64,000 nt of DNA. Source: Thermoguttaceae bacterium (lineage in GTDB: Bacteria > Planctomycetota > Planctomycetia > Pirellulales > Thermoguttaceae). The notes below the pieces were generated by a model, which saw only the letters and a program-made list of their open reading frames with translations, had not been told where the DNA came from and did not search any database. Every line of letters begins with the position of its first letter. The stretch's first letter is position 1. The stretch covers positions 38,448-102,447 of the forward strand of contig JAFRXD010000082.1 in the NCBI GenBank assembly GCA_017441605.1. Direction: 5' to 3'. The translations under genes were made by a program, and so were the position numbers. Below, in pieces: positions 33,433-42,127 of this stretch.

Positions 33433-34533
33433 ATGTCAAGAAACTCGGCGACGTACGATAAAATCGCGCGCGAATCGCTTCGGCAATTCGACGCGCTCCC
33501 GGGAACGACCCTTCCGGACCCTCCTCTTCCGCTCTTAATAACGGGCGGAACCGGGGTGGCGGGGTACGCGGCGCTGGCTTATTTTCAGACCCGGTTTCCC
33601 GGTCGGGTCTACGCGGCGGTTCAAGAGACGGACGTCGATTTTCCCGCGCCCGACTTGCTCTTTTTGGATCTTCGAGACTACGCGGCGCTGGAGCGGCTTT
33701 TCGACGAGAAGAAAATCGCGGCGATACTCGACTGCGCCGGGAACTGCGCCTTGAAGGCTTGCCAGTTGGAGCCGAAAATCGCTTGGGATCTGAACGTCGA
33801 AATCGTTCGGAATCTCGCGACGTACTCGCGCTCGCGCGGGATTCGGCTCGTTCATCTTTCGGTCGATATGGTCTACGGCGGGCGCCCGGGGGGCGGGTAC
33901 GTCGAGAGCGAGCCGACTTGCCCGGTCAACGTCTACGGTCAAACGATGGCGGCGGGGGAGGAATCGGTCGCGGAGCTCGACCCATACGCGGCGACGTTGC
34001 GCATATCGATGCCGATGGGGATTAGCTTTAACGGCCACGCGGGCGCGGTCGACTGGATTTCCTCGCGCTTTCGCGGGAATCGCCGCGCCTCGCTCTTTTA
34101 CGACGAGATTCGAACCCCGACGTACGTCGACGAGATGGCGAGGGTCTATCGCGCGTTTCTCGGAAACGATTTCGCGGGGCTCCTCAATTGCGGGGGACCG
34201 CGGCAAGTCTCGCTCTATCAGATGGCGCGGTCGATTAACTGGACCGGCGGATTCGACTCGGAACTGCTTTTCGGCATGCTCGCCGAAGAATATTGCCCGG
34301 TCCCCCCGCGCGTTCGCAACTGCGGGCTCGACTCCTCCGCCCTCGCGCGCTTCCTCGGGTACGAGCCGTTCTCCCCGTGGCCCGCCGATTTGGAGCACTA
34401 CCCGACCAAAGAGCAATTCGCGCAAGGCCCGCCCCCGGGGTTTCAAGGTTCGGTCGGACTCATGAATCGCGCGCTTTGCTTTTCGCCTCGGTTCTATCGG
34501 TCGAAAGAGGAGTGGCTCGAGGGGCTGTTCTAG
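33433..34533 (+). CDS. RmlD-like NAD(P)-dependent SDR protein with altered active site
   Basis: A 366-aa extended short-chain dehydrogenase. The cofactor motif is LLITGGTGVAGYAALAYF (GxxGxxG form), followed by LFLDLRDYAALERLF and DCAGNCALKACQLEP. LVHLSVDMVYGG matches the RmlD strand with Ser/Asp-x-VYG. The active-site Tyr is in NVYGQTMAAGE: the usual YxxxK lysine is Met (ATG, confirmed in the DNA). It may thus be a binding rather than catalytic protein, as in some non-catalytic relatives. Closest family by pattern is dTDP-4-dehydrorhamnose reductase. It is not in a sugar-nucleotide operon; MutL converges from the right. Confidence 0.7.
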   Translation: MSRNSATYDKIARESLRQFDALPGTTLPDPPLPLLITGGTGVAGYAALAYFQTRFPGRVYAAVQETDVDFPAPDLLFLDLRDYAALERLFDEKKIAAILDCAGNCALKACQLEPKIAWDLNVEIVRNLATYSRSRGIRLVHLSVDMVYGGRPGGGYVESEPTCPVNVYGQTMAAGEESVAELDPYAATLRISMPMGISFNGHAGAVDWISSRFRGNRRASLFYDEIRTPTYVDEMARVYRAFLGNDFAGLLNCGGPRQVSLYQMARSINWTGGFDSELLFGMLAEEYCPVPPRVRNCGLDSSALARFLGYEPFSPWPADLEHYPTKEQFAQGPPPGFQGSVGLMNRALCFSPRFYRSKEEWLEGLF

Positions 34534-34625
34534 TTCGCTTCTGTCTTGACTTCGCGAACTAAGGCAAAACCCGCGCGAATTTGGACAAACTCCGGAGCGC
34601 TTTATTTTGTTGATCGCGCCGCGCC

Positions 34626-36884
34626 TTACGTCCTCTTAAACAGTTTGTCGAGCTCTTGCCGCGTAAAGATAAGCGTCGACGGTCGCCCGTGGGGGCAGTG
34701 GTGGGCGTAGACTTCCCCTTCGGCGGCGGCGACCAGCGCGATAATCGAGTCGGGGGTTAGGCGGTCCCCCGCTTTGATCGCGGCTTTGCAGGCGGTCTGC
34801 TTTAGGGCGAAGTCGACTAGGTCGGAGCGCTCCACTTTGCCTCGGCGCTCGATATAGGTCTCTAGGATCGTTAGGAAGATTTCGGAGGGGAGGAGATCGC
34901 GGAGCAGGGCGGGGTAGCCGCTGATCGCGATCGCGTTGCCTCCGACGTCGTTGCAGACGAGCCCCAGCTTCTCAAAGACTTCCGGGATCTCCAACGCCTT
35001 CGCTTTTTCGCGCGGGGTCAACTCGACGGTTTCGGCGATTAAGAGGAGCTGGACGTCGAGCGAACCCTTTTCTAGGTTGGCTTTGAGTTTTTCGTACAAA
35101 ATTCGCTCGTGCAGCGCGTGCTGGTCGACGATCGCGATTCCGTCGGGCGCCTCCATGACCAAGTAGCGATCGCACATCTGCACGACCGGGAGCCCTTTCG
35201 ATGTTCGCGCGACCTGCTTCGCGGTCGCGACGTTCGGGCGCAACTCGTCGATATTGTTCGCCTTGACGCGATCCAAAAGGGTTTGTTCCGGAGTCGGCTC
35301 GCTCTTGGGCGCGGGCTTCTTGGCGGGCGCCGGCTTGGACGGCTCGGGCGATTTCGGGGGTTCGGGCGCGGCGACGGGCTTTTGCGGCTCCGGCGCTTTC
35401 GGCGCGGCGCCGGGGAGGGGCGGGAATTTGCGGAACTCGCTCGAAGCGCCCGACGTGGCGCCGGTCGAGGCGCGGCTCGCGGCGGTTCGGCTCGCCGCTT
35501 CCACCAAGGCGGCGCGCGCGTCTTGCGCGACGCGCTTCGCGGACTCCTCGCTCGGGGCGTCTTTCGGCGCGTCTTGGGACGCGGGCGGTCGTTCGGCGGG
35601 CTTGGGCTCGCCGGGGCTCTTGACCATCGTCTTAAAGTAGTTCTCGCGCCGGTTTTCGAGAACTTTTTCGTCGAGCGCGTTTTCCGGGTCGTTGGGGACG
35701 TCGTAAACGACTTGGTAGCCGTCGGACGCCTCGGCGGTCTTGGAATCGCTCGGGGCGGGCTTGGGGTCCGCCGATTTCTCGGGGGCGGGGTTCTCGCGCG
35801 CGATTTGCTCGCTCGAGCGCTCGGCGGCGGTCGACAACTCGGTCTCGCTCGGGCGGTCGAAGACGTCGGCGTTGAGGAAGTGGTTCCGTATCGAGTGCAG
35901 CAGCCCGGCGTAAATCCCTTGCGCGTCGACGAATCGGACTTCCATCTTCGTCGGGTGCACGTTGAAGTCGACGAAGTCGGCGGGGACGCGGACGTTCAGA
36001 AAGACGACCGGGTAGCGCGCGGCGGCGCGAGCCCCGGAGGAAACCCCGTTCGTCACCAGACCGCGATACGCCTCTTGGATCGCGTGGCTCAACGAGCGGT
36101 CTTTGATATATCGCCCGTTGAGGAAGAGATACTGCATCGCGTTGGTGCCGCGAGTCAGCTCGGGCTTTCCGACGTACCCCTCGACTTTGACCTCTTTGTA
36201 GGTCGTCTCGACCGGGACGAGGCGCGAGGCGACGTCCTCCTTGAAAATCCGGCGGATTCGCTCGAGAAAGCTCTCGTTGGGGGGCAGATTGTAAATAATG
36301 CGCGAGTTGTGCTTTAAGACGAACGCGACGTTCGGATTCGGGAGAGCGATGCAGGTCGTCGCCTCTTGGACGCGGGCGAATTCGGTCTGGTAACTTTTGA
36401 GGAACTTTCGGCGCGCGGGGACGTTAAAGAAGAGATTTCGCGCCTCGACGGAGGTGCCGACGGAGCGCCCGACCGGCTGGGGCTCGGAGATTTGCCCCCC
36501 GTCGCTCTCGATGCGCGCGCCCTCCGGGGACTCGGCGGAGCGACTGGTAAAGGCGAGCCGAGAGATTTCGGCGATCGAGGCGAGGGCCTCTCCTCTGAAC
36601 CCGAGGGTGTGGATTCGAAAGAGGTCGTCGGGTTCGGAGAGTTTGCTCGTGGCGTGCGGCGAGAGGGCGAGTTTGAGCTGATCGGCGGGGACGCCGCAGC
36701 CGTCGTCGATCACGCGAATCGACTCGGTTCCGCCCTTTTCGACCTCGATGGTAATTCTCGTCGCTCCGGCGTCGATCGCGTTTTCGACCAACTCCTTAAC
36801 GACGTTGGCGGGGCGCTCGATCACCTCGCCCGCCGCGATTTTGTTAATCATGCTTTTCGAGAGCGCGCGAATCACCGGAGGCAT
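34626..36884 (-). CDS. mutL: DNA mismatch repair protein MutL (endonuclease type)
   Basis: A 752-aa MutL. The N-terminal GHKL ATPase has MINKIAAGEVIERPANVVKE, NAIDAGATRITIEV, DDGCGVP and LGFRGEALASI; these are intact. Residues ~330-550 are a long Pro/Ala/Glu linker. The C-terminal dimerisation domain has IVDQHALHERILYE, the DQHAxxExxxxE metal-binding motif of nicking MutL, plus CKAAIKAGD and CPHGRP. So this is the latent endonuclease form used in organisms without MutH. It acts with MutS (not in the window). ATG at 36884 after GAGG. The FAD enzyme gene lies 45 bases upstream on the same strand. Confidence 0.95.
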   Translation of the reverse strand: MPPVIRALSKSMINKIAAGEVIERPANVVKELVENAIDAGATRITIEVEKGGTESIRVIDDGCGVPADQLKLALSPHATSKLSEPDDLFRIHTLGFRGEALASIAEISRLAFTSRSAESPEGARIESDGGQISEPQPVGRSVGTSVEARNLFFNVPARRKFLKSYQTEFARVQEATTCIALPNPNVAFVLKHNSRIIYNLPPNESFLERIRRIFKEDVASRLVPVETTYKEVKVEGYVGKPELTRGTNAMQYLFLNGRYIKDRSLSHAIQEAYRGLVTNGVSSGARAAARYPVVFLNVRVPADFVDFNVHPTKMEVRFVDAQGIYAGLLHSIRNHFLNADVFDRPSETELSTAAERSSEQIARENPAPEKSADPKPAPSDSKTAEASDGYQVVYDVPNDPENALDEKVLENRRENYFKTMVKSPGEPKPAERPPASQDAPKDAPSEESAKRVAQDARAALVEAASRTAASRASTGATSGASSEFRKFPPLPGAAPKAPEPQKPVAAPEPPKSPEPSKPAPAKKPAPKSEPTPEQTLLDRVKANNIDELRPNVATAKQVARTSKGLPVVQMCDRYLVMEAPDGIAIVDQHALHERILYEKLKANLEKGSLDVQLLLIAETVELTPREKAKALEIPEVFEKLGLVCNDVGGNAIAISGYPALLRDLLPSEIFLTILETYIERRGKVERSDLVDFALKQTACKAAIKAGDRLTPDSIIALVAAAEGEVYAHHCPHGRPSTLIFTRQELDKLFKRT

Positions 36885-36929
36885 GGACGGACCTCGTTTA
36901 ACGTTCTTATCTAGCGTTGGGGATTAGTC

Positions 36930-38258
36930 TTAGTCTTCTAGCGAAACGACCAGTTCGTCGACGCCCTCGAACTTTTCGCGGGGGAGAACGACGCGCTCCA
37001 TTTCGGCGGGGGCGACGCGGAGCCGCTTGATTTCCTTGAGGACGCGACCGCTCCCGTCGGAGACGACCAAGCGCTTGTCGCGAAAGACGTTGGAGACGCG
37101 GAGGAAGAAGGGGATTTCATCCGGGGCGCTTCCCAAATCGACGCGCTGGGGGACGACGTAGTTGACGCGGTTCCCGTTGCGGACTTGGACGATCTTTCCG
37201 GAGCTCGTTCGTCCCAAGGCTCGGTCGGCGGCGGCTTTACCCGCCTCGGCGGCCTCTTCGGAGACGAAGTCGACCAAGTCGTGGACGTGCAGGGCGTTTC
37301 CGCAGGAGAAGACGCCGGGGATCTCGGTCTCGCGGTTCTGGGCGACGACCGGTCCTCGGGTTTTGGGATCGAGCTCGACGCCGGCGGTTCTCGCGACCTC
37401 GTTTTCGGGGATCAGCCCGACCGAGAGTAGGAGGGCGTCGCACTCGAACTCGATTTCGGAACCCGGGATGAGGGCGCGGTTCTCGTCGACCTTCGCGACG
37501 ACGATCTTCTCCAATCGCCGCTTTCCGACGACTTTCGTCACGGTGTGGGAGAGATAGAGCGGAATGTCGAAGTCTTCGAGGCACTGGACGATATTGCGCG
37601 TCAGTCCGTTGGAGTAGGGCATAAGCTCGACGACGGCGAGGACCTTGGCTCCCTCGAGGGTCAGGCGCCTCGCCATAATGAGCCCAATGTCGCCGGAGCC
37701 GAGGATCACGACGCGGTCTCCGATACGCTCGCCCTCGCGATTGACGTACTTTTGGGCGGCGCCGGCGGTAAAGACGCCGCTTGGGCGATCGCCCGGGGTA
37801 CCGATGGCGCCTCGGGTTCGCTCGCGGCATCCGGTGGAGAGAATAATGGTTTTGGCGCGGATTTGCTTAAAGCCGAGGGTCGGGGAGACGACGCGCGCGA
37901 CCAGAGGCGCCTCGGCGTTTTGGGGCTCGTTGGCGATTTCGAGGCAGGTCGCCTCGAGGGCGACGGCGATCGCGCGCTTGTTTAGCTCGTCGATATAGCG
38001 CCCGGCGTATTCCGGCCCGGTGAGCTCCTCGTTGAAGCGGCGCAGCCCGAACCCGTTGTGCACGCATTGGTTCAGAATGCCGCCGAGCTCTTTTTCGCGC
38101 TCGACGACGAGGACGCGGGTCGCTCCGGCGTCGTAAGCGGCGATGGCGGCGGCGAGCCCGGCGGGTCCTCCTCCGATAACGACGGTTTGCCAAATTTCGG
38201 AGTCGACGTCGGTCGAGGCGACGATCGAGCTAGTTTCAAGCGCGGCGTTTTCGCTCAT
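36930..38258 (-). CDS. FAD-dependent pyridine nucleotide oxidoreductase
   Basis: A 442-aa flavoprotein. N-terminal FAD motif VVIGGGPAGLAAAIAAYDAGA (~27-47), followed by REKELGGILNQCVHNGFGL, where the conserved CVHNGFG segment marks the branch of NAD(FAD)-dependent enzymes close to opine oxidase/SoxA-like and Thermotoga glycerol-3-phosphate-operon proteins. A second GxGxxG (VVILGSGDIGLIMARRL, ~195) binds NAD(P), and VFSCGNALHVHDLVDFVSEEAAEAG is the closing FAD motif. The usual partner genes (GlpA-like, DUF1667) are not adjacent. Electron partner and substrate unknown. ATG at 38258 after AAAGGA. Confidence 0.8.
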   Translation of the reverse strand: MSENAALETSSIVASTDVDSEIWQTVVIGGGPAGLAAAIAAYDAGATRVLVVEREKELGGILNQCVHNGFGLRRFNEELTGPEYAGRYIDELNKRAIAVALEATCLEIANEPQNAEAPLVARVVSPTLGFKQIRAKTIILSTGCRERTRGAIGTPGDRPSGVFTAGAAQKYVNREGERIGDRVVILGSGDIGLIMARRLTLEGAKVLAVVELMPYSNGLTRNIVQCLEDFDIPLYLSHTVTKVVGKRRLEKIVVAKVDENRALIPGSEIEFECDALLLSVGLIPENEVARTAGVELDPKTRGPVVAQNRETEIPGVFSCGNALHVHDLVDFVSEEAAEAGKAAADRALGRTSSGKIVQVRNGNRVNYVVPQRVDLGSAPDEIPFFLRVSNVFRDKRLVVSDGSGRVLKEIKRLRVAPAEMERVVLPREKFEGVDELVVSLED

Positions 38259-38356
38259 AACGGGTCCTTTCCAAACGCGTTGATCGGTTCCGGCGCGAAG
38301 CGCGTCGGTTTTCGCGCATTATAACGCGATTCGAGGCTCGTTTCAATACGCGCGGT

Positions 38357-38424
38357 AAAAAAAAGAGACCCCGCGCCGTTGGAAGCGAAGAAAGGAAACG
38401 AAACGAACTTCCAACGAGCGCGGG
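38357..38424 (-). terminator. Large terminator hairpin after the SerA-like gene
   Basis: CCCGCGC-c-GTTGGAAG (38370-38385) pairs with CTTCCAAC-ga-GCGCGGG (38408-38424); minus-strand transcripts then meet a run of eight T (complement of 38357-38364). Located 57 bases past the stop at 38482. Confidence 0.8.
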
Positions 38425-38481
38425 ATCCGGAGGGAAGACCCTGTCGCCCCCTTGTCTACGGGGGACTACATATACGGGGGG

Positions 38482-39432
38482 CTACTTATTGCACTGATTG
38501 CGCGCGACTCCGTTGTTGAGGTAGTCGATCATGATCTCGACCGCCTCGAGCGCGACGGAGACTTGGGCCTCGACGGCGCTGGCTCCCAGGTGCGGGGTGC
38601 AGCAGACGCGATCCATCTTGAAGAGAGGCAGGTCGACGCAGGGCTCCTCGGGGTAGACGTCCATCGCGACGCCCCCGAGTTTTCCGGACTCGACGCCGCG
38701 TTGAACCGCGTCGAGGTCGTAGATTCCGCCTCTGGCGCAGTTGATAAGATAGGCTCCCGGCTTCATGGCGGCGATTTCCTTGTCGCCGATCAGCCCTCTT
38801 GTCTCGTCGGTGAGGGGGACGTGGACGGTGAGGTAGTCGATCTCGGGGAGCATTTCGGCGACGCTTTCGACCTTCTTCCAGCCCATTTCCTTGGCGCGCT
38901 CGTCGGTCAGGAAGGGGTCGAAGGCGATCACGGACATCTCGAACGCTTGGGCGTACATGGCGACTCTAGCGCCGACGCGACCGGTTCCGACGACGCCGAG
39001 GGTTTTGCCGGCGAGCTGATGGGAGGTTTTACCGAGCGCTTTTCGCTCCCATTTTCCCTCGGCGAGGGTTCGGTTCGCGGCGGGGATATTGCGGCTGACG
39101 GCGAGCATGTGGGCGAAAGTGAGCTCGGCGGTGGAGATCGTGTTGCCGCCCGGGGTGTTCATAACGACGATTCCGAGGCGCTTGGCGGCTTCGAGGTCGA
39201 TATTGTCGACGCCGACGCCGGCGCGCGCGATCGCTTTGAGCGTCGTATTGCCCTCGAGGGATTCGGCGGTGATTTTGACGCCGGAGCGACAGATCGCGCC
39301 GTCGTATTCGGTCAGGGCTTGGCGAAGCTCTTCGCCTTTGAGACCGGTTCGAACGTCGTACTGGACGCCCGCTTCTTCCATCATTTTCAAGCCGTCTTCC
39401 GCCAACGGGTCGAGGACAATAATCTTAGCCAT
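38482..39432 (-). CDS. serA: D-3-phosphoglycerate dehydrogenase-like 2-hydroxyacid dehydrogenase
   Basis: A 316-aa NAD-dependent D-2-hydroxyacid dehydrogenase. The frame is open to 39552; ATG at 39432 after GGAG opens MAKIIVLDPLAEDG. Marks: LKAIARAGVGVDNIDLEAAKRLGI, the NAD motif LGVVGTGRVGARVAMYA, the active-site Arg in YLINCARGGIYD, Glu in VYPEEPCV and His in CTPHLGASAVEAQ. It lacks the C-terminal ASB and ACT domains of long SerA forms, so serine feedback through ACT is not expected. It starts serine synthesis if truly SerA; other hydroxyacids are possible. It ends in a strong terminator. Confidence 0.8.
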   Translation of the reverse strand: MAKIIVLDPLAEDGLKMMEEAGVQYDVRTGLKGEELRQALTEYDGAICRSGVKITAESLEGNTTLKAIARAGVGVDNIDLEAAKRLGIVVMNTPGGNTISTAELTFAHMLAVSRNIPAANRTLAEGKWERKALGKTSHQLAGKTLGVVGTGRVGARVAMYAQAFEMSVIAFDPFLTDERAKEMGWKKVESVAEMLPEIDYLTVHVPLTDETRGLIGDKEIAAMKPGAYLINCARGGIYDLDAVQRGVESGKLGGVAMDVYPEEPCVDLPLFKMDRVCCTPHLGASAVEAQVSVALEAVEIMIDYLNNGVARNQCNK

Positions 39433-39542
39433 TAGTAAATCTCCAACAATTGCGCGCCATGTTCGGCGCAAGGTTCTTTTACCTACGCCCCGCGATCGCG
39501 TTTGGTTTAATCGCCCCGCAAAGGCGTCGCTCAATCGATAAA

Positions 39543-39570
39543 AATTTATCATTTAAACGGGATTCGTCAA
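39543..39570 (-). promoter_or_regulatory. Candidate promoter of the SerA-like gene
   Basis: Minus strand TTGACG (39570-39565), 16 bases, TAAATT (39548-39543), about 110 bases before the ATG. Confidence 0.4.
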
Positions 39571-39848
39571 GTTGCGACCTCCTTACTTTGGCCCTATTTT
39601 CCCCGATAATTCAGGATTTTTTGCCCTAAAAATTAGGGGATTCTAATTCTTCGCGGATCGAGGGGCGAATAGGCGCCTTCGCGGGGGTCGGGCGGGAAAA
39701 GTTGAAGAAATCTTCGTTTTTTTGAAAAAGTTTTTCTCGAAAACGAACCGCGCTCCTTAGTGGGGCGAAAGGGAAAAGAAGGGCGAGCGAAGGGGATTAA
39801 AAGTTCGCCTAATAACTAAGGGGAAACCAAAGGGGGAACGGAGTTCAA
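39571..39848. other. AT-tract-rich intergenic stretch
   Basis: No gene seen on either strand. It contains several A and T runs (39717-39735) and purine-rich segments. It may hold the promoter and body of the short transcript that ends at 39926. Confidence 0.4.
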
Positions 39849-40010
39849 ATGTCGAGCATCGCTTGGGGAGGCTGGGGACTTCTAGCGGGACGAGCGGCGG
39901 ACCTTTGCGGGTCCGCCGCCTTTTTTGCGCAAATCGATTGGTCGATAACGCTCGGTTCGAGCGCGGGGATTTTTCTCGTTTGGACGCTCGCGCGATTCTC
40001 GCGGGAGTAG
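39849..40010 (+). CDS. Possible 53-aa small membrane protein
   Basis: An ATG at 39849, five bases after GGAG, opens 53 codons ending TAG at 40008-40010. The product begins MSSIAWGGWGLLAGRAADL and has a hydrophobic segment (ITLGSSAGIFLVWTLARF). Against it: a perfect terminator hairpin with T6 lies inside the frame at 39894-39926, so a full-length message would have to read through. It may therefore be noise over a small-RNA gene. Confidence 0.3.
   Translation: MSSIAWGGWGLLAGRAADLCGSAAFFAQIDWSITLGSSAGIFLVWTLARFSRE
39894..39926 (+). terminator. Strong plus-strand terminator without an obvious gene
   Basis: GCGGCGGACC (39894-39903) and GGTCCGCCGC (39910-39919) form a perfect 10-bp stem, then six T at 39921-39926. 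The nearest plus-strand gene upstream ends at 34533, so this should end an unannotated short transcript. Confidence 0.75.
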
Positions 40011-40027
40011 GGGCGCGGCGCTCTAAT

Positions 40028-40462
40028 CTATTCCGCCCCCATTAACGATTTTACCATCGCCGTAAAAAACCCTATCGCGAAGCCGATCGCCGAGAGCGAA
40101 ACGGCCACGACTATGATGTAAAGGGGGATCTTGTAGCAGATCTTAGCGACCGTAGCCGAGCTTTCGGCCGCGCTGAAATTCCTCTTCTTTAAGGAGACCT
40201 TAGCGGAGATGGCGCTCGCTATTCCGACTATGCTCAGTATTCCACCGCCTAAAAAAAGGAAGATAATGTTGTGAATTAGGTACGTTTCGGTCGGCTTGTT
40301 GAACGACGCAGCGCCTCCGCCATAACCGGTTTTGAAGCTACCGCCAAACGACGACCCTTTCGGTTGTTTTATACCCGCTTCCGCCAGTTTCTTATTGTAT
40401 TCGCAAAACTCGCACAAATCGCCTTCGCCGGTAACGAGACCGCCGCATTTGGAACAGTACAT
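40028..40462 (-). CDS. Zinc-ribbon membrane protein, last of the cluster
   Basis: A 144-aa protein. The frame is open to 40510, but the ATG at 40462 follows TCGGAGAAAG and begins MYCSKCGGLVTGEGDLCEFC, a four-Cys zinc ribbon like those opening its neighbours. A Gly/Ser-rich linker (~25-50) leads to two membrane segments, NIIFLFLGGGILSIVGIASAISAKV and IPLYIIVVAVSLSAIGFAIGFF. The segment between them (KRNFSAAESSATVAKICYK) resembles the GDY..A...S..A.. loop of CD225/dispanin proteins, in a divergent form. Role unknown. Confidence 0.65.
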   Translation of the reverse strand: MYCSKCGGLVTGEGDLCEFCEYNKKLAEAGIKQPKGSSFGGSFKTGYGGGAASFNKPTETYLIHNIIFLFLGGGILSIVGIASAISAKVSLKKRNFSAAESSATVAKICYKIPLYIIVVAVSLSAIGFAIGFFTAMVKSLMGAE

Positions 40463-40590
40463 TCTTTCTCCGAAATCGTTCGAGCGCGCTTTCTTTCGCG
40501 CTCTTATCAAGGGTTAAAAAAGTCCGGCGCGCGGAGGCGACGGACTTTTGCGGAAACTTGGCGCGGGAGGCGCCGACGCGAGGGGACTCG

Positions 40591-40977
40591 CTAGTTGGCG
40601 AGGCCTTGCTGGCTCACGGCGATCGCGACTTGAGCGATAATCGCGACCAACCCGATGCAGAAGGAGACCCAGAACAACGTCTTCGCGGTGGACGCCTTCT
40701 GTTCGGCGGTCGCCCAGTCGCCTCGGGACGCGGCGCTATTGGCTCCGGAGGAATAAATGATCCCGATAATGCCCAAGGGGAGGCAGCACAGGAGGGTCGC
40801 GATGATGTTGGGAACGAGATAGGACTCGATTTTCCCGCCTCCGCTATAACCTCCGCCATAACCTCCGCCGTATCCTCCGCCGTACCCGCTCGGGGCTTGA
40901 CCGCCCTGGCTCGCGCCGCACGCTTGGCAGAACTGGGTTCCGTTTTGCAACTCCGCGCCGCATTGTTTACAAAACAT
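40591..40977 (-). CDS. Zinc-ribbon dispanin (CD225) family protein
   Basis: A 128-aa protein. The ATG at 40977 follows AGGAGA and opens MFCKQCGAELQNGTQFCQACG (zinc ribbon, CxxC...CxxC); the frame is open upstream without homology. A repeat of Gly-Gly-Tyr (GYGGGYGGGYGGG) links to the dispanin core: YLVPNIIATLLCCLPLGIIGIIYSS, then GANSAASRGDWATAEQKASTAK and a second membrane segment. LCCLPLGI and the GDW..A...S..AK loop are the CD225 hallmarks. In vertebrates CD225 proteins (IFITM) block virus entry; bacterial roles are unknown. Confidence 0.8.
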   Translation of the reverse strand: MFCKQCGAELQNGTQFCQACGASQGGQAPSGYGGGYGGGYGGGYSGGGKIESYLVPNIIATLLCCLPLGIIGIIYSSGANSAASRGDWATAEQKASTAKTLFWVSFCIGLVAIIAQVAIAVSQQGLAN

Positions 40978-41117
40978 CGCGTTTCTCCTATTAAGATGAC
41001 AACAACGAATAAAGGTTCTCGATACGCTCGTCGGTTTCGCAAAAAACGCGACGCTCAACGTTCTTATCGACAAAATATCGCGTTTGACGCGCAAAAATTG
41101 CGCGTTTCGGTTCGTTT

Positions 41118-41477
41118 TTACATCGACGCTCGCGCCGCCGTTAAAATGATCCGAATAATAATGCCGACGATACCAAGCCCCAGGGCCCAGCCGAACCAGC
41201 TTCTCGCCTTTTCGGACTTCTCTTGGGCGAGTTGGTAGTTGCCCTCGCCGATCGCGCTATTGACGCCGACGGCGTTTATGATTCCCGGGATCGCCAAGGG
41301 CCAGCAGAAAAAGATCGCCACGATATTGTGGGTCAGGTAGCTCTTGATTTCCGGCCCCGCGTAAGGCGCGTTTGGATAGGGGGACGTCGACGCCATCTCC
41401 CCGATCCCGTTCCGACCGCAATTTGGACAATAGACCGAATCGTTCGGGATTTCCGCCCCGCACTGTTGACAAAACAT
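41118..41477 (-). CDS. Zinc-ribbon dispanin (CD225) family protein
   Basis: A 119-aa member of the cluster: MFCQQCGAEIPNDSVYCPNCG ribbon, short Pro/Tyr linker, then YLTHNIVAIFFCWPLAIPGIINA, GVNSAIGEGNYQLAQEKSEKAR and a second membrane segment ending RIILTAARASM. The core follows CD225 spacing, but the CC pair is FCW here. ATG at 41477 after AGGGGGA. Eighteen bases separate it from the gene upstream, so the two are likely in one transcript. Confidence 0.75.
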   Translation of the reverse strand: MFCQQCGAEIPNDSVYCPNCGRNGIGEMASTSPYPNAPYAGPEIKSYLTHNIVAIFFCWPLAIPGIINAVGVNSAIGEGNYQLAQEKSEKARSWFGWALGLGIVGIIIRIILTAARASM

Positions 41478-41495
41478 TGTTTTTTCCCCCTGTAT

Positions 41496-41921
41496 TTAGT
41501 CGAGCGCTCCAGTGGACCCCGCGACGACGAGCCCGATAATTCCAAGGACGAGAATAATCAATACCGACCAATAGAGGGATCTGGCGACTTTCGCCTTTCG
41601 CGCGGCGGTTTCCCAATCGCCGCGCTTTTTGGCGTCCTCGGCTCCGACCCCGTAAACGAGCCCGATAACTCCGAGGGGGAGGCAAATCCCGCACATTAGG
41701 GCGTTGCCGACGATAAAGCTCTCGATTTTCGGGGGTCGCCCGCTCTCGAACGCCGTCGGTCGAACTTTTTTGTCGTAGCTCGCGTAGGGATTGGAATCTT
41801 GGAACTGTTCCTCGGCGAGGGGGATCGGGGAATCCGCGCTCTCTCCTTGAACGGGGGCCCCGCACTTATTGCAAAATCTCCAGCCTTCCACTACCGAAGC
41901 GCCGCATCTACCGCAAAACAT
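41496..41921 (-). CDS. Zinc-ribbon dispanin (CD225) family protein
   Basis: A 141-aa member: MFCGRCGASVVEGWRFCNKCG ribbon, a charged/Pro linker (~25-65), then ESFIVGNALMCGICLPLGVIGLVYG, GAEDAKKRGDWETAARKAKVAR and VLIILVLGIIGLVVAG. The ICLPLGV and GDWETA..KAK..R segments are the CD225 pattern. ATG at 41921 after GGAGAG. The linker differs in length and composition from those of its siblings while the ribbon and core are kept. Confidence 0.78.
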   Translation of the reverse strand: MFCGRCGASVVEGWRFCNKCGAPVQGESADSPIPLAEEQFQDSNPYASYDKKVRPTAFESGRPPKIESFIVGNALMCGICLPLGVIGLVYGVGAEDAKKRGDWETAARKAKVARSLYWSVLIILVLGIIGLVVAGSTGALD

Positions 41922-42127
41922 TAAACTCTCCGTTTAGCGAGGACTCGGGCCGCTCGCGCTCGGGGGACGCTCCGTCGCGTCCGCCGACCTCACAGGCGTC
42001 GCGAGTCGAACGAGCGAAAAACGCTCTTTTTTCCTAGTATAAACGATTTCGGGGCGGGAAACAAGGAAAAAGGGCGCGCCGAGCGCGAAAAAAGGGAAAA
42101 AGGCGCTCGAAAGCTCGGTCGCGTTTT

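Noticed and set aside
38450..38481. Short G/C-run inverted repeat after the SerA-like gene
   Set aside because: It is weak beside the strong terminator at 38357-38424 and has no T run.
39571..39926. SRP RNA, 6S RNA or tmRNA
   Set aside because: No conserved SRP tetraloop region, tRNA-like ends or 6S bubble could be recognised by eye.
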